A stretch of DNA of 64,000 nucleotides from Oehlia diaphana (Eukaryota > Glomeromycota > Glomeromycetes > Glomerales > Glomeraceae): NCBI GenBank assembly GCA_003833135.1, contig QZLH01000171.1, forward strand, positions 62,001 through 126,000, written 5' to 3'. Below the pieces are notes generated by a model. It was not told the DNA's origin and did no database searches. It was given only the letters and a program-made list of their open reading frames with translations. Numbering within the stretch: the first letter of the stretch is position 1; the number at the start of each line of letters is the position of its first letter. Position numbers and translations under genes: made by a program. Positions 13,395 through 25,583 of the stretch are shown here, in pieces.

Positions 13395-15481
13395 TTTGAT
13401 TTTGTTCTTTTATTTACACTATTTTAATCAAACATACAAATATAATTCCTTCAATAATTATAATAATAATAATAATAAAACTTAAATACGTAAGTAAATT
13501 TCTTCATTATTATATTTCTTCATACGAATTAAAATTGCCAATTTCATAAGATTTTTAATAAATTGAATTTTGCATAACACCACATATAGGTTATATATCA
13601 CACATATTTGTAATGTAATAAATAGACCAAAAAGAAATATTTATTACTGTAGCCTAAATATATATCAGAAAAATAAAAAAATGTTTATATAAGTTTTATA
13701 TATTATAATATTTGTTTTTTTGCATAAATATCAATATACAGTTTACTCTTAACTAATATTACATTATAGTAAGGAATTTATCTGAAACCATAAAATTTAA
13801 AATCCTTGTATTCCATAATTCTGATCAAATAAATAAAATTTATTTTAATTAATTAAAAAAATTATTTCTATTAGCCAGATAACTTAATAGATTTGAATTA
13901 CATTAAATTATCTAATCAAAAATAATATTGCTAAAATTTTATTATTGGATATTAAAAGAAATAAGTAATGAAAATATTGTTTATTATATTTAATATATAT
14001 AATGAAAATTAGCATTTAAACTTTATACTTATAATATGAAATTATATATAATATTAAAAGAGATATTCTATTATTAAATAGTTTCTTTTATTTTTATTAA
14101 TAATTGTCATAATTTTTTTCTATTAATAAAACTTGTTTTTTTATTAGTTATTATTTACTGTATATAATATATTATTTAATTTAAAAAAATTAAATTTTTT
14201 TTGTAATTCTTTAGTAAATACCAATAAATTTTGGCTAATTAAATTTTTTCTGTTGATAACAGATAATATTAAACTTCTATAATATTTTTTTTTTTTTAAT
14301 GATCTATATACACTTTATTGATATTAAGTTCAATAGAAGTAATTATCAAAATGATTTCTATAATATTTTGTACTTATGAAATTTCTATTTCAATTAATAA
14401 ATTATATATTGATTATAACTGTGAAAAAAAATAAAAAAACTAATTAAATAGTATAAAGATACTAATATATTTTTCTATATATATATATATATAATTATTT
14501 TTAAATTACTAAATAATTTTATTTGCTTCTAATAAAATCAGAAAATTTAATATATTAAAGTACTTAGAATTTTTATAATAAAAAAATGCTAAAGCAAAAT
14601 AAATAAAATTATATTGCTTATTTCTATTATATCTAATAATAAGTTTATATGATAAAATGTATTAACTGTTAATAGATATTTGTTTAAATTTAGTTAAAAT
14701 ATTAAAGATTGCAAATTAATATTGTTTTTTACTATAAAATTAACTAATTCTTCAAATAATTATTTATAAATTTCTTTCAATTTACTTATTATTAATAAAA
14801 AATAAGAATTTTCAAATTTATTGAACTAACAGATTATATAAATAAAATATAATTGATAAAATATTGTTTGAATTATTTAAAAGTATCATCTATTAACTAA
14901 AATAAAGTTTAAGATAAATATTGAATATTTGTTTTATTAATAGTAAATAATAAAACTCAATTTGCATTAACTATAAAGTTTTTAATTTTTTTATTTTTTT
15001 AAATCTTTAATAATAAAATATTTACTACTCCAATATTTTGTAATTGTAAAGATATTTTTGCTTTTCTAATAATGGTTAATTATTATTCTAATTGAAAGAT
15101 ATGAGCATATAATAATAATTATTTTATAGTATATTAATAATTTAATTATAAGTTTATCTCTTATTTTATATATACTTATTATTTGAATTATCCAATAGTT
15201 TTTTTGCAACTTTTACTTTACTGGCTTAAAAGTAAGTAATAATATTTAACAGTCTTTAAAATAATATAAATCATTAAGAAATATTATTACAATCTTTTTA
15301 TTCTTTTTTTTTATAATACCAATAATATTTATCTTCTCTTAATCTTTATTTATCATTCTTTTACCATTAAATTTATTTTGTTATTTCCTTTTATGATAGT
15401 ACAATTTTATAATTGCAAGTATATTATTATATTTGTCAAAAAACAATATAATACATAATTTAATTAATCAGATACCATATA
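13395..15481. other. AT-rich desert
   Basis: About 2 kb with very high A+T, dense in stops in all frames and in short poly(A/T) runs. I see no gene, no terminal repeats and no recognisable transposon core. Confidence 0.6.
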
Positions 15482-15857
15482 CAGTCAATCGGTTTTAGGA
15501 TATTTAGTTCGGTATATAGTGAATTCGTTGTATAATATATTTCTTACAGGTAATTTAGGGCAAATTTATAATGCTGCCCTAAATTATAATTTAGTTTAAC
15601 ATAAATTTTCGAAAAAATTACTACCAGCACTACACAACTGGCCTGGATTACTATATAGTCACATGACCGTTTGTTATAGAAAGTATAGAAAGTATAAAGT
15701 TATAATATAACTGATATATAGAAGTCCGGTTCGGATGCGTTATATAGTGTTTTATTATAAAAGTTCGTTATATCCAGATCCAGTGAAATTATTTATAAAA
15801 AATCGGTTCTGGAAATTATGGTTCGGTATAAAGAGGTTTCGGTTCCAGAGTCGACTG
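15482..15857. mobile_element. MITE-like element with CAGTC ends and TA duplication
   Basis: The segment begins CAGTCAATCGG and ends ...CCAGAGTCGACTG, and both ends abut a TA, as expected of Tc1/mariner/pogo-type insertions. Only the outermost five bases are a perfect inverted match. Internally, variants of GGTTCGGTATATAG recur at least four times. No transposase frame, so it is non-autonomous. Confidence 0.55.
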
Positions 15858-16154
15858 TAATCATAAAAAATAAAAATTTCCATATGAATTATCAATTAAG
15901 AAAATGGTATATTAAACTAATTCGTATATGATACACACATTATGGCACTAATTTTATTGTTCTTTTATCGAAAAATTTTTAACCTTCGAGATTTTTGACC
16001 TATTGAAGTTAAGGCCTTAAGAATATTAATTGTCACGTGCCACTTCAAAAAAATAAGTGCGCGAAACGCGATCAGACAAAATTTTTCGCGTCTGCGGGAT
16101 ACTATCCAGTTAAGTAATTTTCACGATTTCAAAGTAGAAATAAATAGCGCTAAC

Positions 16155-16452
16155 AGTACCCTACGTCCCTATGGTCTTTGCCCTTTGGCCGATGCTTGGA
16201 AGAGTAGTGTCGCAGGATACATCGCTATGACCTGTTAAAGACTATTTATAATGGCTCTTAGCGCCTACGCCTGGACCTCTCTTCCAGTGTACTTAACAAT
16301 ATCAGTATCCTACGTCCCTATGGTCTTTGCCCTTTGGCCGATGCTTGGAGGAGTAGTGTCGCGGGATATATCACTATGACTCGTTACATAGCTATTTTGT
16401 AATGGCTCTTAGTGCCAACGCCTGGACCTCTTTTCCAGTATACTATATTGTT
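16155..16452 (+). repeat. Two 149-bp direct repeats, GC-richer than surroundings
   Basis: Copy 1 starts at 16155 (AGTACCCTACGTCCC) and copy 2 at 16304 (AGTATCCTACGTCCC), about 85-90% alike and directly abutting. Each contains GGTCTTTGCCCTTTGGCC and ends with a small hairpin CTGGA-(7)-TCCAG. The words CTAACAGTA precede copy 1 and recur at about 16508, as if a third copy had been cut off. They lie 100-400 bp upstream of the Crinkler-like gene. Confidence 0.85.
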
Positions 16453-16541
16453 AAACGCGCAATAAAAATATTCGCTTTAGTTATAATTATCTTAATTATC
16501 TCCAGAACACTAACAGTACATCTTTTTTAGATTTGGAAGAT

Positions 16542-18505
16542 ATGGACTTTTACCGATTCATTTTAACTTATATAACGGACACGGATTATAAGGATTGGAA
16601 TGTTTTAAACTGCCTTAACTATCTGAAGGATCATAATAATTTACAGTTTACTTCCGATAGTAAACAAGAGATCTTAAGTGCATTTACAAGTGTCTTTAAG
16701 AAAATTAGTGAATCTTGTACTATAAATTCTAGGGTAACAAAAAAGGCGAAAAAATTATACGATAATGTCCATGAGACTTTTCAAAGAAGAGAGATTACTG
16801 AATTTTTTGAAAAAGTGGATCGAGAGTTTGAAGAGGTAAATAAATTATGGATTTTAGCCTATCATATTTATTTTAAATATTATTTTATCATTCATAGAGG
16901 CGAAATGAACGGGAACTTGAAAAGTGTTTCGATAAAAATGGATGTGAACTTTTAATTAAGTCTAGCGATTTTCACACACTGAAACTTTCATCGCGTTATG
17001 CAGGAAAACCAGAAGAATTGCCAGAAAAAGTATTGTTAGCATTTTTATTCGTGCTTTCTGAATCTATGCACTTGCTTTAATACTCACAATTTGATTTGAA
17101 TTTCTTTGATACATCATCTAGGATGAGCCGGTATCCGACAGAAGTGATCTTTTTTTAAGAAAAAAACGTAGTATTAATTACAATGAGGAACGTATGATAA
17201 AGAGGCTACATCGAGACAGGGAAACCACACCATCACCATGCAATCCAAAATTGCATCTAATGGATAATCCATTTATTGATGAGGAGGAAGATGACATCAT
17301 AATTATTGATGATGTAGATGAACTGTGCTTTGAAGAGAGGGACCCAGCAAATGATCTTAAAGTAGGAGATACTAATGTGTCTCAGTTATTCCGGAAGTAT
17401 CAAAATGAGTCGTTAAAGATTGCAAATAATGGTGGTTTACTTGTTGAATCAAATGTACATGAAATATTGTCTCTGTCTTCGATTTTTCTTCTTACTCCAG
17501 GTTCACACCCAAATACGATGATTGATATATTTAGTTCATCTTTACTTGATGAAGTACACGAAAAAGTAATCTCGATACAACAATCAGAATTAGATCCTGA
17601 TTGCGAATTAAAGTTTAGGAAAGCGGCCAAGAAAGCAATAAAAGAGTCACGTAAGTGTGCTGTAGATTGGCTGTGGACAGAACTTTCAAACGATCAAGCC
17701 TTAAAGGAGAACTTGGGCATTGTATTCTTAGAGTGTTTGAGATCGTTACCCACGACAAAGATTAAAAATCAACCTAGCGAAATAACGCTGATCACAAATC
17801 ATCTAGATCATATCATGAAAATGTTGCATAATCCAGATAAACACATTGTTGAGTGGCCCAATACAGGTCTTGATGAAAGCAAGGCGAGAAAACTCCAAGG
17901 AAGAAGCAAACAACCGGACTTCACAGTATCTATTATACATCAGCTGCAGGATAATGGTGTTATATTCGTGGGTGAGGTCAGCCCACCTTCAGAAAAAAAC
18001 AATGTGTATAAGAATTGTAATGACCTAATTCGTGTTGGTGTCTTTATGAAAGATTGCCTGGATTCTGTCATAGGCAAGGGTGCCGATATAAAGGTGCTAG
18101 GTTTCCAATGCATTGGTAAGGATTACAATGGGTTGTTTCCTTGTGAAACTTCTTTATTTAATAACTTCGAACATCTGTTCTATAGATCATACAATTGATT
18201 TTTATGTGATGGATCTTGTTCAGGGAATTTATATCTTGATTAACATAGGACAAGTGGCAATTCCTACTTCCTTGAAGGAAGTATCGACTTTTATTGAGGA
18301 TATGGAAATCCTTCTAATAATACGAAAGGTTTTTCAGCAATCATTTGATAAGTTGTTTGACAAACTTTGCAATCCGAGTTCTCCATCAGTAAAAGCAAGT
18401 CTTAGACGTGATACACTTAGAACACCCAAGTTTAGACAGCTTGTAAGTAAAACACGTAATTGCCGCAGAAACTGTCCATTCTGGTTTGGACGTGATAATA
18501 GATGA
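16542..18505 (+). CDS. Crinkler-like protein with probable PD-(D/E)XK nuclease-type domain
   Basis: Four exons (16542-16835, 16898-17029, 17122-18115, 18186-18505) join in frame to give about 579 residues. The N-terminal region (MDFYRFILTYI...) is not recognised; a charged linker (RKKRSINYNEERMIKRLHRD, then a run of acidic residues) may hold a nuclear localisation signal. The C-terminal half has the block QPDFTVSIIHQ...VIFVGEVSPPSEKNN...DLIRVGVFMKDCLDS, a layout (PDF ... GEV) I associate with the restriction-endonuclease-like domain of fungal Crinkler/RHS-type proteins that are greatly expanded in Rhizophagus. Exon 4 supplies the usual tail (VMDLVQGIYILINIGQVAIPTSL...RKVFQQSFDKLFDKL). The intron 2 donor is GTATTG, less usual. 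An AG precedes the ATG, so an upstream exon is possible; no Crinkler N-terminal ubiquitin-like header was found. Confidence 0.6.
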
Positions 18506-20460
18506 AAAATTTATTATTGATATTATCGAATATTTGGAATGTAGTACAAATTTATTAATTAATAATATAATAACAGATAAATTTTGAAGTAAAAGAACAA
18601 AATCAACATCCAGATTTACGATAAGTCATTTTATGGCAATGAATTTTGCGGCTAAGTTTTCTTCTTTTAACTACCATATTATAATCGTTCTGTGATTTGA
18701 TGACTCTGGCTTCTGACCGGCCATTCAATTAATTTTCGTTCAGGATTATTGTCATCATTACATGTTATCCTTACTATAGTAATTCTCCAATACAATAAAT
18801 TTCACCAAGATTTTATATATAGTTTTATCATAGTGGCAGTTTCATTATTTACAATAAGTTTCACTTTTGCCATCGTTTTAATAAGATTTTAATATAGTTT
18901 CGCCATATTTTACTTTTTTCACTGTTACGCCAATCCCTAGTTTTAGCTAAGCAAACCTAATCCTTGCATTAGATTCATCATAGTAATTTGACTATAAAGA
19001 CAATACAGATTAGAAACGTAATATAGAAAGCTAAACCAAAATTTACATCAAGAATTTACCGAAAAAAAGAGATTGGTTTCGGCTTCCTTTTCTAGCTGAA
19101 CCCGATGGTTTATACAGTTAGACCTCTATAATTGTACTCTCCATAACATAATTGCACCCACTATGTATAGTCCGGTCCCAAGCTTATATGATCTATAATT
19201 ATTTTACCTCTATAAATGCACACCCTCTTTAAATGCACTATTTTGAAAATTATGCATATGGTCCTAAGGGTTATACAATTATGGAGGTCTGACTGTAATA
19301 GACTTCTACACTGTGTTCTGGTGGATATCCCGGAGTTCGTGTTTCGTCACTTCTGATCTTGGCCCTTTAGAATTTGAAGTTTCGTCTTTTGCCATTTATC
19401 GTTAACAGTTAATATTACCAATGTTTTCCGATTGTTGTTGCAAAGGCTTTTAAGCAATTTTGTTTCCGTGACTCTAATTGCTTGCTGGAATATGATTTCT
19501 CACATGAGCATAATGAAATTTCGTACTTGTACTGTATAAGTCAATTCATGTAGTTATTAGAAGGAAAGGACCAGAAAGTTAATGTTATAAATTTGAATTC
19601 ACCTCTCGTTTTATGCTAATGTACCCAATTGCTGTTAAAAAAGTAATAATAGAAGAAAATAAGATTAATTAATATAAAATCAAAAACATTATATTATAGC
19701 AGCTAAAGAATGTGAACGAGAAAACCCGGAATGGCGCGCTCTAGTATCGATATTTTATTCAATAGGGTAAATGAGTAATAGGGCATAACAGATGACAACG
19801 CAAATTATACCCAGTCTAGTATTTGACTTGACTCGAAAGTCAAGCTGTTTGTCAAGAAATTATGAATTCTGTACGCAAAATAATAACCTTAAATGAATTT
19901 CTTTAGTGATGCACTCTCTTTCGTCAAAGATTCGTATTTATATTCAATCTTGGCTAAACACTTCTTGTATTTGAAATTACAGACTCTTAAAGATTTAGAT
20001 AAACCGTTCTTAAACGCGTAGTGGACAAACTTATAAGTAGGATAAGATGATTGATGTAATTATCACTCGAGCCAATTTCCGAAGTTTTATTGTTTACGTT
20101 ATCATGTGCAGGGACAGACTTGCATAGATAGTCCTTCGTTACACTTTGAGCGCCACTTAAATCAAATCAAACAATAACTAATAAATGGGCAAATATTTGG
20201 TCATTATTTAATACCGTATTTAATTTAATTCCTTTGAGGAATTAAAAAAACTATACATCGTAAGATGTACAGTATTTTTACTATTTTATTTAATAATTAT
20301 ATAATTTATATAATTTACATACTGTATATAGCTCACATTCAATTTACATTATAACAAAAGAAAAAACGATATATATATATAATATATAAATATTTTACAT
20401 TTATGTTACACTAACTACGTCTGATAAAATAAAGGACAATATAATAATTCATTTTAATAG
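18506..20460. other. Intergenic region with one MITE
   Basis: Apart from the 181-bp element at 19115-19295 no gene or RNA is supported. Stretches around 18740-18920 show weak repetition of TTTCAC/TTTCGCC-like words, perhaps an old transposon end. Confidence 0.5.
19115..19295. mobile_element. 181-bp MITE with pogo/Tigger-like inverted ends and TA duplication
   Basis: The left end CAGTTAGACCTCTATAATTG and the inverse of the right end CAGTCAGACCTCCATAATTG differ at two positions, and TA flanks both ends. CAGT...GACCTC termini and TA target duplication are typical of the pogo/Tigger branch of Tc1/mariner. There is no coding content. Confidence 0.85.
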
Positions 20461-20673
20461 CTAGAACTTAAATCCGTTAAAAAATTGATCCCATAATGGA
20501 TCCAAAATTGATTGTCGAGGAAGATTTTTAATGCGTTTCTCGTTATCTTCATTATTGATAAGTACATTATATATTCTATCTGCATTTCGTCGTCTTTCAA
20601 CTTGATTTTGTTCAGCAAGTCGTGTTTCAAGCCCATTAATTTTAGAGGGTAAATATGTTCGATTTGAATTCAT
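20461..20673 (-). CDS. Small hypothetical protein
   Basis: A 70-residue frame (starts MNSNRTYLPSKINGLETR) with balanced composition: a predicted helix rich in Gln, Arg and Glu (LETRLAEQNQVERRRNADRI), then RQSILDPLWDQFFNGFKF at the end. The upstream in-frame extension to 20835 is mostly poly-Lys/Leu and looks like leader sequence, so the internal ATG is preferred. No family recognised; it may be a real small gene or the last exon of a decayed one. Confidence 0.35.
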   Translation of the reverse strand: MNSNRTYLPSKINGLETRLAEQNQVERRRNADRIYNVLINNEDNEKRIKNLPRQSILDPLWDQFFNGFKF

Positions 20674-21314
20674 TATTATTATGGTTTTTTTAATTATTTT
20701 TTTATTTTTTATTGTCTTCTTTTTTTTTAAAAAGAAAAGGATAAGAAGTAAGATAGGAGGCCAATACGATGTGTTTATATACAAAAAATTTCTTGTCAAA
20801 CAATTAGAGCTTGAAAAACCAGCATTTTTGCTCACACTATAAAAAATTAAAACTGATCACAATCGATAACGATTATATATTTTGGATTCCCATTTACGGA
20901 GTTATATGTTGCGCTCTTATTGTTTATGACCGATAATATACGCTAAATTTCGAAAGCCGGTGTACGGTAAAATTATTCGCATCCGAAATTTTATCCGCAC
21001 TATTTCGCATAAAAAAAAAAAATTTTTTTTTTTCCAAGTATTTAATATTCGGTAATGAGAAAAGGAATAAACAAAAGTCCATTATCTTAATGTAATGGGT
21101 GAGATGCCCGTATTTAGTAGCTATCGGCTCTAAATATTATCATTGATAAAGTTTGGATTGTGAACTGTGAGAACAGTCACTGATGCCAAAGATAAAGTAA
21201 TCAACATGGTCCAGTTTAACATCTAGTTTATTGTTATCCAGCACGAGGAATTCGCTGATAAAGAAAAAAGATCTTGATTACCCGGAATTTGTTCATATTT
21301 TAACGAATAAGGAT

Positions 21315-21366
21315 GAACTTTAGTTCGAAAATTAGATACTCGAATCTAAATTTCGAACTAAAGTTC
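21315..21366. repeat. Long hairpin, 23-bp arms with one mismatch, 6-base loop
   Basis: The arms begin GAACTTTAGTTCGAAA and close with TTTCGAACTAAAGTTC; the loop is ACTCGA. It stands alone between genes and could be a foldback remnant of a MITE or a structured transcript. Confidence 0.8.
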
Positions 21367-23457
21367 TCATTAGAGATACCTTTAAAATAGATTTGGATTT
21401 ATCCCATTGGTCGTGTTACTCGTGTAACCTTACAATTGTCCATTATCAGTTGCTCACAATTGATTAATTTTCACCGATATTTTTGATTTACCTGATAATG
21501 AAATTGTTAAACAAATATTAATATCATTCGAAAAAAAAAAGAGTTTCAATTTCTCACGGTCAGTCATTATTTTTTAAAAAAAAATTTGACTGAATTATGT
21601 ACTATAGTAACCATTTAAAGTCTAAATTTGAATATCACAATTCCGGATTCTTTGATTGGTCAAATACATTTTTTCATTATTATGTCTTGAACCGTCGTTG
21701 TGATACATTTATTTGTCTCACAATAATAATAATTCATTCAAAATATAGTAGCTTTGTTCAGCTTCCCATAATGGTTCGTATATCGTCAATCATAACTTAT
21801 ATAAGGTATCTAATTTATTATAATTCTTCAAGTAAATTCAAATAGGGTTTAACCAAAATTCCACATTGTCCTAAAATTATTTTTTATTTGTACAAAATAT
21901 TTCTAGAATTAAAGGACGTCAGACTAGTAAATCGATAAAAAGACGTCTTTAAAAGATGTTAAAGATGTTCACACGCCTAAAATTTCCTCAAAAAGATTAC
22001 AAAAGAAAGAAAATGAAATCTTTTTTTTTTTTTACCTTGTGATCATATTGATACCTTCGCGATCTCTTTGATAAAGTGCATCATAATTCTTATATGTTAT
22101 ACTTTTTTGAGAAATTTATTTCCATTACTTGACTCGTTTAAAATTTTTATCATAAAATTTAATTAAAGCATTTTTAAGCCGTTTGCAGGAACCAAGCAAA
22201 ACTTTATTTGATTGATCTGACCACAGATTCCGTTAAAGGAATAATAAGATACCAGATCCCGTTGGCGTTATTTTATTTATTCTTTTTGGTTGAAAAAAAA
22301 AACAAAATAAATTTGTATTCATTCAAGCTTATCGCAATTTTGAACATAAATATCGAAAATTGTATAATATACAAGATATTGCGGATAAAAATAAGGCATC
22401 ATATATAATATTGAATATAATATTTTAAAATTAATAATGCTCTTAATCATGTTACTTAATTGAGAATAATGAAGTTAATTGCTTTTGCCTTACTTAATAT
22501 TCATTAACAATGAAAAAAAATCTTGATTCACAAATAAATTAAATATGATGATGATTTTCGATACACGACATAATTTAATTTGACTATATATGAAATATAT
22601 CAATTCTTTAAATGGATTCATTGGCTGAAATCTTTTTAAAGAATGAAATATGGTTATATGTTTCTTTTGTAAATTGCTATTAATGTATATTCTATTTCAA
22701 TTAAATGAGTGAAAATGATATCATATCTACCATTATTGCATGATTTTGCTAATTTTGTTTTTCATAATCATCGTACAATATTGAATATCGATAGCTCATT
22801 TACTTCATCTGCGTACATGTAAATTGCAAATTTTTTGTATGTAATACGAAATTCATTATAGCACAATGTCCTTTAAACTTAATAACCTATATTGATCTAG
22901 TCATCTAGTGTTTCATACTGCATTTGCCCTTTTTTCATGTGAAAAACTCAAAAATTATACCTTTTTGACCGGTCAAAATATGCATTTTATGTATGACAAA
23001 AATTTTATTTTCTTAATCCGAATTCCGAAATGCGACAATAAAAACATTACAGCTGTTTTCATATGCCGAGAGACACTTGGAACATTTGACAATACTCGAT
23101 AAAACTCAGAATAAGATAAAAATTATATCGTTAGATTCGGAGCACTGATCCGAATACAATCGGTATGACTATTATTTTATTTTAATCTCCGAGCTATTTT
23201 CAGCAAGAGACAAAAATACAGTGTGTCCCATAACCTATGAAAACAGCTGTACAGTGTAACGCGTTATTATTTCATTTTTTTACGTCAAACTCCGATATAA
23301 CGATATGTTGGGACTTGGGATCCATATGAAAATCATTGAAAAATTATTATATCAAATTATACCGATATCTTATATAGTAGAAAAGTAAAATTTTATCGTT
23401 ATATCGAATTTTTAAGTATATATCGATCGGTATAGCATATACGCATATACTGTATAC

Positions 23458-23605
23458 ACAGTAAAATTCGATATAATGGAACCATTAGTAAAATTTATCA
23501 AAAATCCGTTATATCGAGAAATCCGTTATATGATAATCTGTTCCAGACCTCAATTCCGATATATCAAGTCTTTACTTGTGTTCCGTTATATCAAGCAGTT
23601 TTATT
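23458..23605. mobile_element. Possible MITE with GATATAACGGAA-type ends
   Basis: TTCGATATAATGGAACC at the left faces the inverse of CCGTTATATCAAGCAG at the right, 13 of 16 matching. Between and before them (from about 23285) more copies of CCGTTATATC/GATATAACG occur in both directions. Boundaries are uncertain; the left-hand part could be a second, older copy. Confidence 0.4.
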
Positions 23606-23791
23606 AAATAGTTATTGAGGGAGTAGCTCTCTTAATTTTGAATTCGAGTACATTTCGGGTATTTGTCATACGTTAATTTTGCGATCAAGTGATTCATATC
23701 ACGTGCATTTTGATCATCATCATTACATTTACTGTACGCGTAATCGTTGACGTTTCTCTTTTGTTTTCTTTTTCTCTTTTTCTTTTACTAC

Positions 23792-24583
23792 ATGATAACA
23801 AACAAATTTTTGATATCTATTATTGAAAACATGTTTCATATTTTCAAGAGATTAAAACCTATTGATACTATTTCATTGATACATCAAAATAAACCATCAC
23901 GAACGGTTTCTCGTTTGATTAAAACTAGAGTAATTACTCTTCCAAGTATAAATGATGAAAAATTACGTTCCTCAATTATCGAATATGTTACTATGAAAAA
24001 TAATAATAATAATGAAAATAATAATAAAAATTATGAGTTTTATCGTTTTTATGGTGATAGAGCATATAATTATTTTGTGATGAGAGAATTAAATTTAAAA
24101 TTTCCAAATTCAACTAATGATGAATTTATGAATATTTTTAATAATTTAGTATCAAGAAATTTTTTATCTAAAGTAGTAAAAGATTTCAAATTGGATAAAT
24201 TGTTACCTGATGTTAATAATTTTAATATTAATAATGATAATTTTGATGAAATGATGGGGATTTATTATTCAGGAATGTTATTTAATGGGATGGAAAAAGA
24301 AATGAAGAAATTTACTTTAAATGTAATTGATTATTATATTGCAAAGAGTGAAAATAAAGTCACAATTGTAGAAAAAGATGATAATCAAACATTCATTAAA
24401 GAAAATAATGATGATGGATTTGTCAAGGAAAATATCGTAAAAAAAGATACCGAAGTAATTAAAGAGAATGAGAAAGAAGTAAAGCCGAAAGAAATTAAGT
24501 ATAAGAGAAAAGCATATAACAATTACGCATCTGGTATTAAAAACAAGAAGCTAAAAGGAAGAAAGTTATTAACGGATAATTAG
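23792..24583 (+). CDS. RNase III-like fold protein, catalytic residues degenerate
   Basis: An intronless frame of about 263 residues from the ATG at 23792; an alternative start is 23831 (MFHIFKRLKPID), which would remove a hydrophobic leader. The central block FYRFYGDRAYNYFVMRELNLKFPN ... SRNFLSKVVKDFKLDKLLP ... FDEMMGIYYSGMLFNGMEKEM follows the order of an RNase III domain (LEFLGDAVL ... Lt..R..lVn...La..a..lgL ... EAliGAiy). The GD aspartate is kept, but the glutamate of the EFLGD motif is replaced (YRFYGD) and the second acidic site is Asp rather than Glu. This suggests a structural role. Mitochondrial ribosomal proteins of the yeast Mrpl15 (mL57) type have such an inactive fold, so that is a candidate. 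The C-terminus is very lysine-rich. Asn repeats around residue 70 are low-complexity insertion. Confidence 0.6.
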   Translation: MITNKFLISIIENMFHIFKRLKPIDTISLIHQNKPSRTVSRLIKTRVITLPSINDEKLRSSIIEYVTMKNNNNNENNNKNYEFYRFYGDRAYNYFVMRELNLKFPNSTNDEFMNIFNNLVSRNFLSKVVKDFKLDKLLPDVNNFNINNDNFDEMMGIYYSGMLFNGMEKEMKKFTLNVIDYYIAKSENKVTIVEKDDNQTFIKENNDDGFVKENIVKKDTEVIKENEKEVKPKEIKYKRKAYNNYASGIKNKKLKGRKLLTDN

Positions 24584-25583
24584 ATATCTTATCATAATGT
24601 TGGTTTTTTTTTTATAATAAAATATAAAATAAATTATAATTTGAAGGTTGACTGAGAATGTGGACTTTCTCAATTTTTTTTCTTATCTTTGAGTTCCAAT
24701 CCAGCGAGTGGGGGACACATTTTTATAAATATAAAACTGAAAATTAACTAAACTCGGTTTCATAAAGTGACACAAAGAAAATGTGATCAACATTTGGACT
24801 AGAAGTACTATAATAAAATTGTGCAACATGATCAATAGGATTATTATTAGTTTATCAATTTTTTCTTTTTAATGAACAGTTCATGTTTTAAAAAGGGTTT
24901 GGATGATCTATCAATTACTTGGAATTTTGACATACATATGACAATGATTTCGATGAAGGCAGTTCGCTATATAAAATCTTGATCGATTCCAAGGAACGAC
25001 ATTAGTCATTACGTAGTACGGGACTAGCTAAATATTTGACTTAATCAATTTACAAAATGGGCATCTTATCACAAGGGATTAATTTTACAAAGGTTTTTTT
25101 TTTACACTTTTTCTTTTTAAATTTTCTTGAAACTCTCATTGTCAAGTGAATAACGACAACGAAATTAAAAAAGGAAAAGAAATAAAAATGACAACAAACC
25201 ACGGACATTTCTTCATTTTCCATATATCGCCACAATTGAAACATGTTACACCCGTGAATACGTAAGTGGTGAAACAGTTGAAACAGTCCATTTTGGTTTT
25301 ATAATTTTTATAATTACAACTTGTTACGCGTCTTATTTGTAACAACTCCAATTTTATCCAATTAAAATTTAAGATCAGGCGTAATGTAAACAAAAACAAC
25401 AAAAGAATTCTTTTAGAAAAAAAAATAAAAAAAGGATGTTACAAATAAAATATGCAACAAGTTGTTACAAATACATTTATTCTTATAATTATTTAATGTA
25501 ACTTTTTTGATATTGTTTTTTTGTTTTAAATAGAAGTTGCTTGGAACTTGTCAAAAGAATTATTTTTTTTCTCAGAGTCTCTA
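24584..25583. other. Intergenic region
   Basis: No gene accepted. A short minus-strand segment around 25190-25290 reads as a CxxC...CxxC peptide (CFNCFTTYVFTGVTCFNC), then shifts frame; too short and broken to call. Confidence 0.45.

Larger units (their letters stand above)
20674..23791. other. Intergenic region
   Basis: Holds a strong hairpin (21315-21366) and MITE-like sequence near 23.3-23.6 kb. No gene is supported. Short frames of 60-80 codons here have the composition expected of AT-rich non-coding DNA. Confidence 0.5.

Noticed and set aside
16155..16452. Ribozyme (hammerhead or HDV) in the 149-bp repeats
   Set aside because: The conserved core words of these ribozymes are not present.
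25050..25402. Minus-strand frames with CxxC pairs
   Set aside because: The short Cys-rich segment shifts frame into poly-Lys/Phe sequence, with no supporting splice sites or paralogue.
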